From Gnetum montanum (Eukaryota > Streptophyta > Gnetopsida > Gnetales > Gnetaceae), in assembly GCA_015680685.1 (NCBI GenBank), contig MNCI01004579.1, positions 154,685 to 183,763 of the forward strand: a stretch of DNA of 29,079 nucleotides, read 5' to 3'. The notes beneath the pieces were generated by a model, which was not told where the DNA came from, did no database searches, and was given only the letters and a program-made list of their open reading frames with translations. Of this stretch, positions 10,638 through 20,997 are shown piece by piece (positions within the stretch are counted from its first letter, which is position 1; each line of letters begins with the position of its first letter). Both the position numbers and the translations under genes were made by a program.

Positions 10638-11211
10638 TGTAACGTCCTCGTTCCCAAATGGTGTTGCTACATAATGAAGATTTTGCCTCTTCATAATAAG
10701 TGTTATTGTTATTGTAACAAGACCTGAAAGGGCATGTTGTAATTGAGATCCCAAAAGGATTTATTATAATAATGAACGTGTCTCTCAAGGTGACCTTTGA
10801 GGGTTTGACCTAAGGCATTTATTTGGGCTTAGAGGTCATGCTGGCATGGAGTGGTGAAGTCAAAAAAGGCAAGTTATGGAAGCCAAGTAAAGTGGGACAA
10901 GAAGAGAATTGGCCATCCCTTTTGGTCATTTGTAGGTCTAACCATGGTGGCAATGCTTGTTTTCCTTTAAGGGATAGATGTCAAAGGAAGAAACCCTAAG
11001 GAATACTCTTAGAGCATGATCTAGAATACTTTATTCCATATCAATAAAGCATTCTTTTCTTTCTCTTTTTGCATTTTACCCTATTATTTCCATTATGTAG
11101 AATGTCAAATGTTACATATATTTAACATTGGATATATTGTATTCTTACACATAATGTCTAATATAACTTATATTTGATGTTTTTCATGACATCGAGGAAT
11201 GAGATGTCACA
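10638..11211 (+). mobile_element. Solo LTR, family A, copy A1
   Basis: The 574-bp sequence begins TGTAACGTCC and ends GAGATGTCACA, giving imperfect inverted ends of about 17 bp (TGT-AC-TC---TTCC type). It matches, in reverse complement, the 577-bp sequence at 19348-19924 along its whole length. Perfect 5-bp target duplications (CTAGA) flank it, and no internal region or second LTR is present, so it is a solo LTR left by LTR-LTR recombination. A polyadenylation-type AATAAA at about 11043 (CAATAAAGC) is conserved in sense in the other copy as CAATTAAGC. The short open frame on the minus strand at 10536-10754 crosses the LTR boundary and is not a gene. Confidence 0.92.
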
Positions 11212-11216
11212 CTAGA
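11212..11216. repeat. Target site duplication CTAGA (right)
   Basis: Exact copy of 10633-10637, immediately after the CA end of the solo LTR. Confidence 0.85.
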
Positions 11217-12119
11217 GATGGTAGAGGAGGCGAAGCATCCAAACTAGAGAATCAAGGGGGATGTGTCTATGCCTTGACACTAATGTAGGAGGTGCTTTAG
11301 CATAAGGATTCCAACACACAATTGTCACCATACTTTGCCATTATTCTCTTGGATGAAATCTAGAAGGTCTAGGAACACATTGGAGCTTTTTGAGGATTTC
11401 TAAATGAAGTTGGAAATTTCCTAAGAAGCATGAAACATGATCTAAACCTACAGGTATGAATTAGAAGTTAAGGATAAATATTGAGGAGATAGAAACCTCA
11501 ACCATCTAAGGAAAAATCATAAACACTAAGTGTATGAGACACATCCTAAATCCAAAAATTATAATTGACTAACAAAATACAACATGATGACTCATCAAAT
11601 ACTGATGTACATTCTCAAGAAGAAGGTTTCTATGTCTTCATATGGAAGAATCTCTAGAGAATCAAAATCCTGTTTATATAACAACTACTACATTTATCTA
11701 TTTTCATGACTTCTCTTATATTCTAAATGAAGGGATTCCTATATATCTTTGGCATATTCATGGACGGTGAGTCTTGATGAAATAATATCAAATAAATTAT
11801 TGAGGATGATGATAGCAACCAATTTTTTCATCTTTCTATTTTAATATTCTTTGATCTAAGTTCTATTGAGGTTTTCAAAATTATGAATGGCTATAAAACT
11901 TGTTTCAATAATTTTCTAGCATAGAAGCCCTTGCATTAGTTTAATATAGAGATTGAAGTTTTGAGATTTAGTGAAGATTATGGAATACTTAGGTACATCT
12001 TTTATACTCATTTTGGTTGAGATTTAAATTATTTGGTTATGATACCAAATTTCTTAAATTGAAGGATGATTATTTGAGACTAATTTTTTCTATATCTATC
12101 AAAATTCTTTATTTTTATG
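11217..12119. other. No recognised feature
   Basis: Both strands are full of stops, with no protein-like segment. This is the DNA into which the family-A LTR inserted. It joins 10500-10632 once the LTR and one target copy are removed, but that join does not create a recognisable reading frame. Confidence 0.5.
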
Positions 12120-12600
12120 GATCATGAGTTAGCCATGACTTGATGACTTATTATGGTATAACATGAGTTTTGGTGATGATGGAAATAGAGATGAATAATT
12201 TTGAGAATATGACAACCTTACCAGAAGTTGTGGTCACTATTTGATGACTTTACCATTGATCATGATAAATTTGACTTGTACACATGTTCACCATGAGTGA
12301 ACTATGAGTCATGGTCATTGTACCATGCGAATTCGTGAGTCATGGTGAATTTGTATTCTCTAGATTTTGAACCATGGCTCAACCATAGATCATAGTTAAT
12401 ACTCCTGATTAATCACTAGGCAACCATAAGTTGTCATTGACAACCATGAGCTGATCATGAGTCATGGTATAGTCATGGTGCTTATCACAAGTGAACCATT
12501 AGTCATGTTCTTGGAGAAAATGATGCATGTACTATCATAAGGCATGGTGAACTCATGGTCTAAAACCTTCAATATCATGACTACACCATGAGTTATATTG
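12120..12600. repeat. Cluster of degenerate GAGTCATGGT / ACCATGA words
   Basis: GAGTCATGGT occurs at 12306, 12336 and 12459, AGTCATGGTG at 12471, and many one- or two-base variants (CATGAGTT, ACCATGAG, ACCATGGCTC, CACCATGAGTT) fill the interval in both orientations. Spacing is irregular, so it is not a clean tandem array. It may be a decayed tandem repeat or a promoter-like region rich in one short word. A thin echo with GTCATAATGAGCCATAG and AAGTCATAGTC lies at 17837-17885. Confidence 0.5.
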
Positions 12601-15600
12601 ATATTGATTTTTGAGGATATCTTGAGATTTACAAGTTGGAATTTGATGAGCTCTATATTTGTAGATTTAGCTTGAGATCCTCTTGACCTCGGTACTTTGA
12701 GATTTGTTAAAAGAGATCTTGATTAATCATAGAAGATGATAAGGTTAGTGATGACTACTCAACTTCTATCTTGGAGAATATCACTTGTTATTTAACAAAA
12801 AATTGTTATAAATGATGATGAATTAAGAAATTGTAATAGTTTCTATATAAATTGAAGATAATATGAATGTGAGACAGATGTAGAGATTTTTATGGAATAA
12901 TGAATGTAATAGAAATTAATGAGAATTCATGAAAATTAATGGAAAGTAAAAAGTTATGTAAGAAATGAAGATATTTTGTATATTGGAAGTAAAAATTTGT
13001 GGAGGCACTTTATTGCCTTGGAAATGAAAGTATTACATCCTCATATGATCCTTGAATTTATATAAAAATAGTAGGACCATGCTAGGAATCATTGAAGATA
13101 TAGTCCTCATAATAATAATAAGAAAATAATTGAAAAAATTGATGAATTGGTACCAAAAAATAGTACATATATCCATAAATTCAAAAAATAATTAAATAAA
13201 AATAAACTCTTCTATTTTATCTTCTTCTAAAGCAATGTTGAAGTCCTTATTTGAATTTTTATAACTTATTGCATGTTACACTATGTCAATAGTGTGTTGC
13301 ATATGACCTCTACTAATTATTTTGTTTCTAAGTTATTGTCGTAGTCTTGTAGGTAGAACATATTTAGAAGTGTTGAGATAGTGGAGATCTCGATTACTTT
13401 TGGAAGTGCTATGTTTTAAGGGAAGATAAATACTTTTTAGACCACAATGAATTGATTACTAGGTCTCAAATTCATGACATGGAAATGTGCATATATAAGT
13501 ACTAATGTCATATCAAAATATATTAGTATATCATGATTTTTTTACCTCTTAGTGATTTAAGGAAATACTTATAAAGGATTGTTACCAATTTTAAATTTCT
13601 TCCTATTTTTGGAATGAGTAGAAGGCATGTTGTAGTATCTTTAATCTTATTAGATATTGATGATTCTAGAGTGACCAATGTTTTGAGATTTTATTGTGGT
13701 AGATGATGGACCTTCGAACATCATACTAACATTGCTAATTTCATCTCATTTATGACTCCACTCTACTGGTTTTGATAATATATTTCAGTGGTATCAATGC
13801 TTTAATTGGTAGTATATGCTCAAAGATAGGGTTTTCAATCAAAATTATGTAACTTTGATTTAATTGTTGCTAGCCTAAAACTTGTCTTAGGAATTGGATA
13901 GTGTGTTCTCAAACCTATTAGGCTTAGGTAGTTATTCTTATTGTTGTATGCTATGGCTACCAAACATTGTCATTGTTTCATGTATGTTCTACAATATTAA
14001 TGTAATAATAATATTAGAAGTAGTTTATGTATGAAGGAGAAATAGTTGCTTAGCATTGATTCTTATGTTCTTCATGTTGTAGACATTTGCTAAACCTTAT
14101 GAGGAGGCCAATTCCTATGAACATTGATCCTTGTGCTACTAGATCCTTCTAGAGATAACCCATTTTATCTCATTGTATTTTGTCTTCATCCTATAGAATG
14201 AGACCTCTAAGAGTTTTTTTAACATATTCTACTAGGTTGTCAAATCTATATTTTTGGAGGCTATGACATATTCCTAGTTGTGGTATTCAAAACATTTAAT
14301 GGTATGATTTCTTGGATGATAGTTGTATGTTCTAATGTGATCTAGCTTGATCTTATATTCTACTTTGAGATTCTCATGTTTTGTCTTTTATTTATTCCAT
14401 ATGTAAGTAGTGGTTAATCTTAGTAGAGTTTTAATTTATTCATATGCTAAATAATAGTAACAATAGATGATTCCTTGTGTTATTTATTTTAATTAGTAGA
14501 GTACAAAGATAGAATTTGTGAAAAGTTCTTAAATGTTAGTTTCTTGTCTAACTTTTGTTTAAATATAAGCCTTGAGGATTGATACTTGGGTCCTTATCCT
14601 TTGGATGGAGGTGAACTTAGGGTAGTGTCGCAGGATATGGAATCATAATCCACTTCTATAGAAATTTTTTTTAAGTCCTCCTAAATGTTGGCCCCTCTTG
14701 GTAGCCACTATTAATGTTATTCATGTGGGAAGAAACTTCTTTTCCTATGTAAGGGTCTTCATGACTTGTGTTTTATGGCTTAAAATTTGGATAAGATATA
14801 TGACCCCTCCTCTCTTAGAGGTGACATATATTCCAATGCATCATTTCCCATCCAATGTGCTTAAATAAAATAAACTATGAATTATTTAGGTAGTTGTCTC
14901 TTTGGCTTGATGACATGATCTAGTTTCTTCATATACAAATCCCTTAGTTGTTAATAGATTTTATCTAGTTTGGCATGTATAGATATTTTTTATTAATGTT
15001 ATAAATGTAGCAAAATGGTTGTATTTAGTTTAAAATTTAGATATTAGCACCAAAATTCTTAGAACTCATAACATAGACATGATCTAGTAATAAATTTTAA
15101 ATGTGTAAATATCTTACAGAAGTAACTGAGAAAGTAGTCCTAATGTTCTTGTAATTCTTAAGTAATGTGAAATTCATTGAAATATCTTTTGATTTCTTCA
15201 CTTATGATGGAATTTACCAAATGGTTCTTTTGACTCCTCCTATGATGCTCTCCTATCCCAAAATTCTCAAGGATGTATAACAAAAGTCTCCTCCTATGGC
15301 TAGTAGTTTAATTTTATTCCTCTTCTTTCAAGATTCTATTGAAAATACTTTATTAAGGATTGAGTCCTCCCAGTGGTTGATTAGTGATAGTTAAAATTTA
15401 AAAATTATGCTTCATACAATTAAACATAATAAATAGAGTTGATACCTTATCCATTTTACATGATTAGATGTTTGTACAGTGCCTTGTGAGATCATAGAAG
15501 CAGGACTGAATTTCGGTGCAATCTAAACTTTCTTCATGATAACTATGAAGGAGGACACATTAGCACATTGATTTTACTCCTTAAAGTTAGACATAAGAAT

Positions 15601-17170
15601 GAGTAAGACCTTCCAATCCATGTATTTTCATAATATCTAATTATTATGTAATGTGGCCATGTTGTCTTAGTGACTTTTCTTGGCATGTATGATGGATATG
15701 ATGGAAATTAGATGGTGGAATCACTTTGAAAAGAAACCTTGCAATGCGGATCTTCCAAATCCTTTCTTTGCTTTGATAGGAGCATAATTCTCTAGTGGTT
15801 AGTATGTTATTTATTTGTTCCTACCATGAAAAGAGTTTTAAATTTGAAGGACTCAAATATTTCATAAATTTTGTCATAGAAATATGTCCTATGAAAGCTT
15901 ACTATGTACTTTTTTTATTCTAAACACTCAGCAAAGAATAATGCTTATCTCATTTCCCATGATAAGGTGATCAAAAATCATTGATAGACTTTAGATTATT
16001 GTCTATCTTATTATGTATAGTTGCCATGGTTGATGGATTTAGATGAGGATTGTTCTAGAACCAATCTCGTAGTCATCCTTAGTTCACTATAATATTTGAG
16101 TAGTTATACTCTACGTTAAGTATACTTGATATTTTTAGATGGCAGTGAATGAATGGCATGTCTTGGTTGCATTTTGAAGAAGTTTTTCAATAAAAATTAC
16201 CTTCCCATTTATATAGATGTGGGTGTGTTATTCCATGATGATAATATAGTTTGTAAAGTTGGTAAGTCCAAACACTATAAGGTCAAAATAGTTGATTTAT
16301 CTATGAATCTTATTTGGAAGGAGGACTTTGTATTACTTCCTTCCCTTGAGCATGGGCTTCTAACCTAAGAACAATAAGTTTAGTATGGACTCAATTCTCT
16401 AGCACTTCATAAGCTAGATTAAAGAGACTCCTTAGTATTAAGGCTAGATGTGGAACTTGGGATTCTTGCAAATTTTGGATTTACTTGTTGAGACATTGGT
16501 CTCATTAAGCATGCTCTCTTTAAGATGAGGTCTTATAAGTTCATTACCAAGGCTAAAAATAAATCTTGGCAAGTGATGAGCTCTTCTAAAATTGGATTAG
16601 TTATATTCCTATTTCGTCACCTCATCTATGACTAATCCAAATGTCCTACTCCTAAAGGTAAGCTTGGGTGATTCAGGTACCAAGAAGAAATGATGACCTT
16701 AAGAGTTTATTGCTTCTTTCTTTAACATCCAAAATTCTTTCTTGATCAATATATATCACCTAGTGATTGATGGTATTTTTAAGAACATTCTTGCTTTCTA
16801 ACCCAAAGTAAAAATACACAAAGGACTCCAACTTTTCTTTCATTAACAATGAAAAGATATTTGTATAAACTTTGTAGCCTTGACTCATATAAATATAATG
16901 AGAGAAGATCTATACATGAATGAGACCCCTTAGCTCACTATAGTGTTAATAAAGAATTCCCAATGCTATTCATACAAATGAAATAAGAAAAATAATACAA
17001 AAATGAGAGAAATTAGTAACTTCCTTTTAAAGAATAAGTAATCGTACAACATGGTAGCATAAATCTTAGACTATTCTTTTCAAGTATTAAGAAGAACAAG
17101 GCTCAACACCTTAATTTATATAAATTTTAGGTGTAATTATTGGAAAGACAAGAGATAAAAATGGGTCTAA
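12601..17170. other. Long AT-rich stretch with no recognised gene
   Basis: I read through both strands and found no domain I could name. The longest open segment is at 16153-16368 on the plus strand (71 codons, with some protein-like composition such as IYIDVGVLFHDDN), but it stands alone, has no recognisable relatives and no continuation in any frame. Old, heavily mutated transposon DNA is the most likely content. Confidence 0.5.
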
Positions 17171-17260
17171 AAAGTCTTCACCTATTGGTTAGGTGGTTCC
17201 AATGTCTTTACCTACTAGGTAGATGGTTTTAAAGTCTTCACCTACTAGGTAGATTGCTTT
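17171..17260 (+). repeat. 30-bp tandem repeat, three copies
   Basis: Three consecutive 30-bp units start at 17171, 17201 and 17231. Each contains AGTCTTCACCTACTAGGTAG or a near variant; the second and third are most alike. The core includes a small palindromic element, CTACTAGGTAG. There is no coding sign. Confidence 0.8.
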
Positions 17261-18059
17261 TGAGTCATCCTTGTTGAATTTTTCCTTCAAACTTCATGTG
17301 TGGATGGTAGGTGTAGACCATTTCTTCTAGTATGGTAGATTTAACAAGTGATTTTCATGGCAAACTTTGATTGGCCATAACTTTCACTTCCAAAATTTGT
17401 TTTACACAAATGAGAAATCAAATTTAGTTAATTTGAACATTCTAGACATGATGGTGCATTTAAATTGTTTACCTAAGATTATTTAATCCTTGTTTTTGAT
17501 CATACAAATTAGGATATATAAAAATAGTATTAGTGAGATATACCATAACATAGATGATAACAATTGAGTAACATATACTTACTAGGGATATGATATAAAG
17601 TAAAATAAACATGATTTATTAAGAAATATTACTACTTTAGATGCTCATTAGAAAGCCTATGAATTAATTACAAAAATATCATCATTCATAAGGATATGAA
17701 GCACTGTTCAAGGTAATTCTCATCCTCATTGTGTTCTAGAAGTAGTAGGAGTTATGTATTTAGATTTGGTTGTTTGTTTGGAATCATTTGAATGTTTTTT
17801 TTGTAGCCTTTATAGACAACTATGAGACCATTGTAGGTCATAATGAGCCATAGTTTGATCCTATAGGTAGTTGCAAGTCATAGTCTATCACAATAACTTT
17901 AAATTATGCATTTTATTTGTTTTTTTTTGAGTCAGATGATAAGTTGCGAGTTCTAGTGAGCTAAAATCCAATAATTGCTAGTTGTAGTGGGGTTGTAGTT
18001 GATCAGGAAACAATAGTAAAAATATTCATAATTTTACTTGCTTGGATGTGGTCATTGGA
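17261..18059. other. No recognised feature
   Basis: AT-rich flank. The 3' LTR of the minus-strand chromovirus at 18.1-24.5 kb should end somewhere between here and 18.2 kb, but I cannot fix the end because its 5' LTR partner is absent from the window. Confidence 0.45.
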
Positions 18060-18602
18060 GCAGGTTCACTTCACAAATAAATCACCTTCAATGCACTAAA
18101 TCCAAATATTATGCAAAGAAAAATTTATTTGCTAAAAAAATAAGAAAAGTAGCTATCTTTAATTAAATTATTAGAAGATGACAATAGGGTTCACATGACC
18201 CACAAGCATCCAAAAATTTATTACACTCAAATAATATTGTAGAGCATGAGGCTCTAAAACCACACAATGACTATTATCAATGGAAGACACAACCAATAGA
18301 AATGTCTCCGATAACCTAGGATTGTCATCTCAACTCACAAGTGAGATACAAGAGAATAGAACACATAGACCAACACACCATAAGTTGATCTTGGAGCTAC
18401 AATCACCTATTTCACTCACCCAATGTGCTTACCTAGTCTCTCTTGCCCAACACTCCACTCTCAAAAGCATTTTCTCTTACTCTTATTGTATACAAGCTCT
18501 CTTCTTGCATACCAACTCTCTACTCTTCTCATGGAGGAATGCATACATAATTATAGAAATCCAAAACCATAGGAAGCTTTCTATTTACCTTCCTAGATGT
18601 TT

Positions 18603-18608
18603 CTTATA
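18603..18608 (-). promoter_or_regulatory. TATA element of the chromovirus LTR
   Basis: The minus strand reads TATAAG within CCTTATAAGAAAC, downstream of the TAGACATC sub-repeats of the U3 and upstream of the AATAAA at 18217-18222. Confidence 0.42.
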
Positions 18609-18675
18609 AGGATTTGGAGTCTTTTGGATGTTTCCCAATTGAAATGCCATGTTAGAGCTTTTTCCCTTGCCAACA

Positions 18676-18832
18676 TAGACATCTCTAGTTTCATGTAGAT
18701 GTCTACTATGAAAGCATTGCTTTTAGGAGAGATGTCTATTATTTTTGGTAGATGTCTACTTTGGTCTTGAGATGTTTACACTTTAGGGAAGAAATCTTAG
18801 GTGACATGTCTATCTTTTTGGGGAGATGTCTA
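18676..18832 (-). repeat. TAGACATC sub-repeats in the LTR U3
   Basis: On the minus strand TAGACATC occurs at 18698-18705, 18731-18738, 18751-18758 and 18825-18832, with one-base variants near 18771 and 18804 and one inverted copy at 18676-18683. The spacing is 20-50 bp. Short repeated words in U3 of plant LTRs often act as transcription-factor sites; that role is inference here. Confidence 0.65.
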
Positions 18833-19016
18833 TCTTATAGGTGCCAAAAATAAAAATGCTTGTTTTAATTCCTAAAGCCTTTGGATACATCCCAACAAGT
18901 TCCCATAGATCTTGGAACCCGCTAAACTCATAGAAAATGAGCAAAAAATACCTCTAAACATGATAAAAAAAATCCAATAATCATCATCATTAAAAATCAA
19001 CACAAGAATATACAAA

Positions 19017-19347
19017 AAAACTAGACACACTCGTCCAAGTCTTCTCTAAGTGTGAAACCTGCAAAAAATAACTTGGAGGATAACCACAAGGGAATCGGAA
19101 GAGGTGTTCCTACACCAGCTCTCCTATCATTCAAAAAGTTAACTCATGTGAACATAGAAGTAGGGGTAGAAGTGATCCCTCACTCAACAAGTTTGGTTGC
19201 ATTGATCCATACAACATCATTAGTGGATTGATCCTCCCAATGAATCAAATATTCATGCCTCTTAACTCTCCAAGTGCTAGAAGCTTCCCTGTGCTTGAGT
19301 ACGATTACCTTATTCTTTATTGAAGTCTTGGACTAATTAATAGCCCC
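19017..19347 (-). pseudogene. Chromodomain and C-terminal tail of the chromovirus integrase
   Basis: The minus strand reads, in one frame, NKVIVLKHREAS, then RHEYLIHWEDQSTNDVVWIN and ATKLVE, the usual chromodomain pattern of chromoviral integrases (I-L-x-H-R-x, Y-L-x-H-W-x-x, D/E-x-x-W-I/M). A Gly-Val-Gly-Thr-Pro tail follows, resembling the short C-terminal extension after the chromodomain. The domain guides integration to chromatin marks in intact elements. It has stops after GAIN, after KLVE and after SMFT, so it is dead. It is cut off from the integrase C-terminus by the family-A LTR at 19348-19924; the frame continues toward integrase when the LTR is removed in thought. Confidence 0.75.
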
Positions 19348-19924
19348 TGTGAAATCCTGTTCCTGGATGTCATGAAAAACATCAAGTATACATTATATTA
19401 GACATTATGCATAAGAAGAAAATATACCAAATGTCAAATATATGTAACATTTTACATTATGCGTAAAGGAAATAATAGGAAAAATGTAAAAGGAAAAAGA
19501 AAAGAATGCTTAATTGATATGGAATAGTATATCAGAATCATGCTCTGAGAGTCTTCCTTGGGGTTTTCTTCCTTTAGCATCTATCCCCTTAGAGGCAATC
19601 CAACACTACTACCATGGTTAGGCCTACAACTTGGCTAGAAGTGATGGCTAGTCCTCTTCCTATCCTGCTTCACCTGGCTCCTATGACTTGCTTGTACTGG
19701 CTCTACCACTTCATGCTAGCATGATCTTCTAAGCCTAGGTATCAATACCTTAGGTCAAACCCTCAAAGGCTACCTCAAGATACACGTCTGTTATTACAAT
19801 GCATCCTTTTTAGGTCTCAATTAAAACTACCCTTTCAAGTCTTGTCATGATAATAATAACACTTGTTATGAATAGGCACCAGCTTCATTATGCAGTAACA
19901 TCATTTGGGAATGGGAATGTGATA
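19348..19924 (-). mobile_element. Family-A LTR, copy A2, nested in the chromovirus
   Basis: Reverse-complement match to A1 (10638-11211) over its whole length, 577 bp. On the plus strand it begins TGTGAAATCC at 19348 and ends AATGTGATA at 19924, where the terminal CA has become TA. It sits exactly between the integrase C-terminal region and the chromodomain of one gypsy element. The flanks are GCCCC at 19343-19347 and, at the LTR edge inside the second tandem copy, GTCCC at 20287-20291: four of five identical, the fifth a C/T transition, so probably a decayed target duplication. No internal sequence of family A is present, so it is most likely a solo LTR. Confidence 0.85.
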
Positions 19925-20176
19925 GTCCTATTCAACTTATCAATGTTCCCTTATATGGTCTTCTCATTAGATGATCCATGATAGTGCATAAGATTTGAAA
20001 TATTAAACACAAAAGACATACCAACATCATTTGGTAAATGAATCTCAAAAGCATTAGAATTAATATTAGCCTTGATTTTTCATCTTCTTTGGTTTCAATT
20101 TGAAGAAGTTAATAACTCTTAATTGCTTCTTATTCAAGTGCATCCAACACCAATAATAAAATTAGGCTTCCACTTA
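19815..20176 (-). repeat. 362-bp tandem duplication, copy 1
   Basis: It matches 20177-20552 in direct orientation with roughly one difference in ten bases plus two short gaps (about 14 bases). It covers the last 110 bp (plus-strand sense) of the family-A LTR and about 252 bp of integrase C-terminal coding sequence. Because the unit spans the LTR/element junction, the duplication happened after LTR A2 inserted. Confidence 0.88.
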
Positions 20177-20552
20177 TCTCAATTAAAACTACCCTTTCAA
20201 GTCTTGTTATGATAATAGTAACACTTATTATGAATAGGCACCATCTTCATTATGTAGTAACATCATTTGGAAATGGGAATGTGATAGTCCCCTTCAACTT
20301 ATTGATGCTCCCTTGTATGGTCTTATCATTATATGGTCCATGATAGTGCACAAGATCTGAAATATTAAACACAAAAGACATACCAACATCATCTAGTAAA
20401 TGAATCGCAAAAGCATTAGCATTAATCTTAGCCTTGTTTTTTAAAGGCATCATCTTCTTTGATTTCAATTTGAAGAAGTTAATACCTCTTAACTACTTCT
20501 TCTTCAAGTATGTCCAAACCAAGTCACCAACAATAAAATTAGGCTTCCACTT
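20177..20552 (-). repeat. 362-bp tandem duplication, copy 2
   Basis: Second direct copy, contiguous with the first. It carries a second 110-bp LTR piece (20177-20286) and the version of the integrase C-terminus that is continuous with the upstream integrase frame, so it is the original rather than the added copy. Confidence 0.88.
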
Positions 20553-20800
20553 GTCTTCATTCCTCTTGAGGACTTTCTCTTCAACCTTCTTCTCAAGATT
20601 TGATTTTACTTGTGCATGGATATCCCTCATATCTTGCACAAAATCTACACTAAGTTGAGATTCACCATCAAAGCTCTTCAAAGTGTCCGTCATCTTTGGA
20701 CAAAATCCATAATTTACCTTAAATGGGCTTTTGCCAATTGCAACTTGAAAAGCATTATTATGTGAAAACTCAACATTCTTCATCTTGGTGTTGAGAACTC
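20393..20800 (-). pseudogene. Integrase C-terminal region of a Ty3/gypsy chromovirus
   Basis: The minus strand encodes the end of the integrase core and the GPY/F-like C-terminal module: NVEFSHNN, then GKSPFKVNYGFCP (equivalent to the conserved S-P-F-x-x-x-Y-G), a helical region, VGDLVWTYL (equivalent to V-G-D-x-V-x-x), KLKSKKMMP, then NAFAIHLLDDVGMSFVFNISDL (equivalent to the N-A-Y-x-x-x-L-P-x-x-x-x-x-S-x-x-F-N-V-x-D-L pattern). One stop interrupts the frame after YLKKK. The zinc-binding HHCC part and the catalytic D,D,E part are absent. The minus-strand flow upstream of 20800 passes directly into unrelated sequence and, past the nested family-B LTR, into unrecognised frames. The coding relic is a clear gypsy integrase end. 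Confidence 0.88.
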
Positions 20801-20883
20801 ACTCTTCCTCCATCATCAAAATCATAATGTAGATTTTTTTCATGATATCCAGCCATTTAATAGCTAAGATAATTAATTTCATA

Positions 20884-20888
20884 ACTAT
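20884..20888. repeat. Target site duplication ACTAT (left)
   Basis: ACTAT directly before the TGATGA start of LTR copy B2, repeated exactly at 21735-21739. Confidence 0.87.
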
Positions 20889-20911
20889 TGATGAAGTTTC
20901 ATTAAGTCATG

Positions 20912-20975
20912 CGTCGACGGGGTCGTGTATATGCGGCCGCGTCGACGCGACCCTGGGGCCCCATTTACGCAGCCG
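20912..20975. other. CpG-dense island in the U3 of LTR B2
   Basis: An island of CG words (GTCGAC twice, GCGGCCGC, GCGACC, ACGCAG) in otherwise AT-rich DNA, directly upstream of the TATA box. The equivalent U3 of copy B3 at the window's end is also CpG-dense, and that of B1 shows CpG decay. Confidence 0.75.
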
Positions 20976-20987
20976 CCTATCCTAGCC

Positions 20988-20997
20988 TATAAATAAG
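20988..20997 (+). promoter_or_regulatory. TATA box of LTR copy B2
   Basis: TATAAATAAG, conserved with 1448-1457 in B1 and followed in both by a shared block with the word AGACTCTTGTAGTTT. Confidence 0.7.

Larger units (their letters stand above)
18060..18897 (-). mobile_element. Putative 3' LTR of the minus-strand chromovirus
   Basis: About 120 nt after the chromodomain frame ends, the minus strand reads TGTTGGGATG at 18897, a normal LTR start. A U3-like region with repeated TAGACATC words follows, then a TATA element CCTTATAAGAA (18600-18611) and an AATAAA signal (18217-18222) about 385 nt later. This order (U3 repeats, TATA, poly(A) signal) fits an LTR on the minus strand. The inner edge is well supported by position. 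The outer edge at about 18060 is a guess. The plus-strand open frame at 18280-18609 is antisense to this and not a gene. Confidence 0.5.

Noticed and set aside
10536-10754. 72-codon minus-strand open frame
   Set aside because: It spans the boundary of the solo LTR at 10638, so it is a by-product of the insertion.
16153-16368. 71-codon plus-strand open frame with some protein-like composition
   Set aside because: Isolated, no recognisable motif, no continuation in neighbouring frames; not enough to call a gene.
18280-18609. 109-codon plus-strand open frame
   Set aside because: It lies antisense within the R/U5 part of the chromovirus LTR, has no domain and no splice context; a chance opening.
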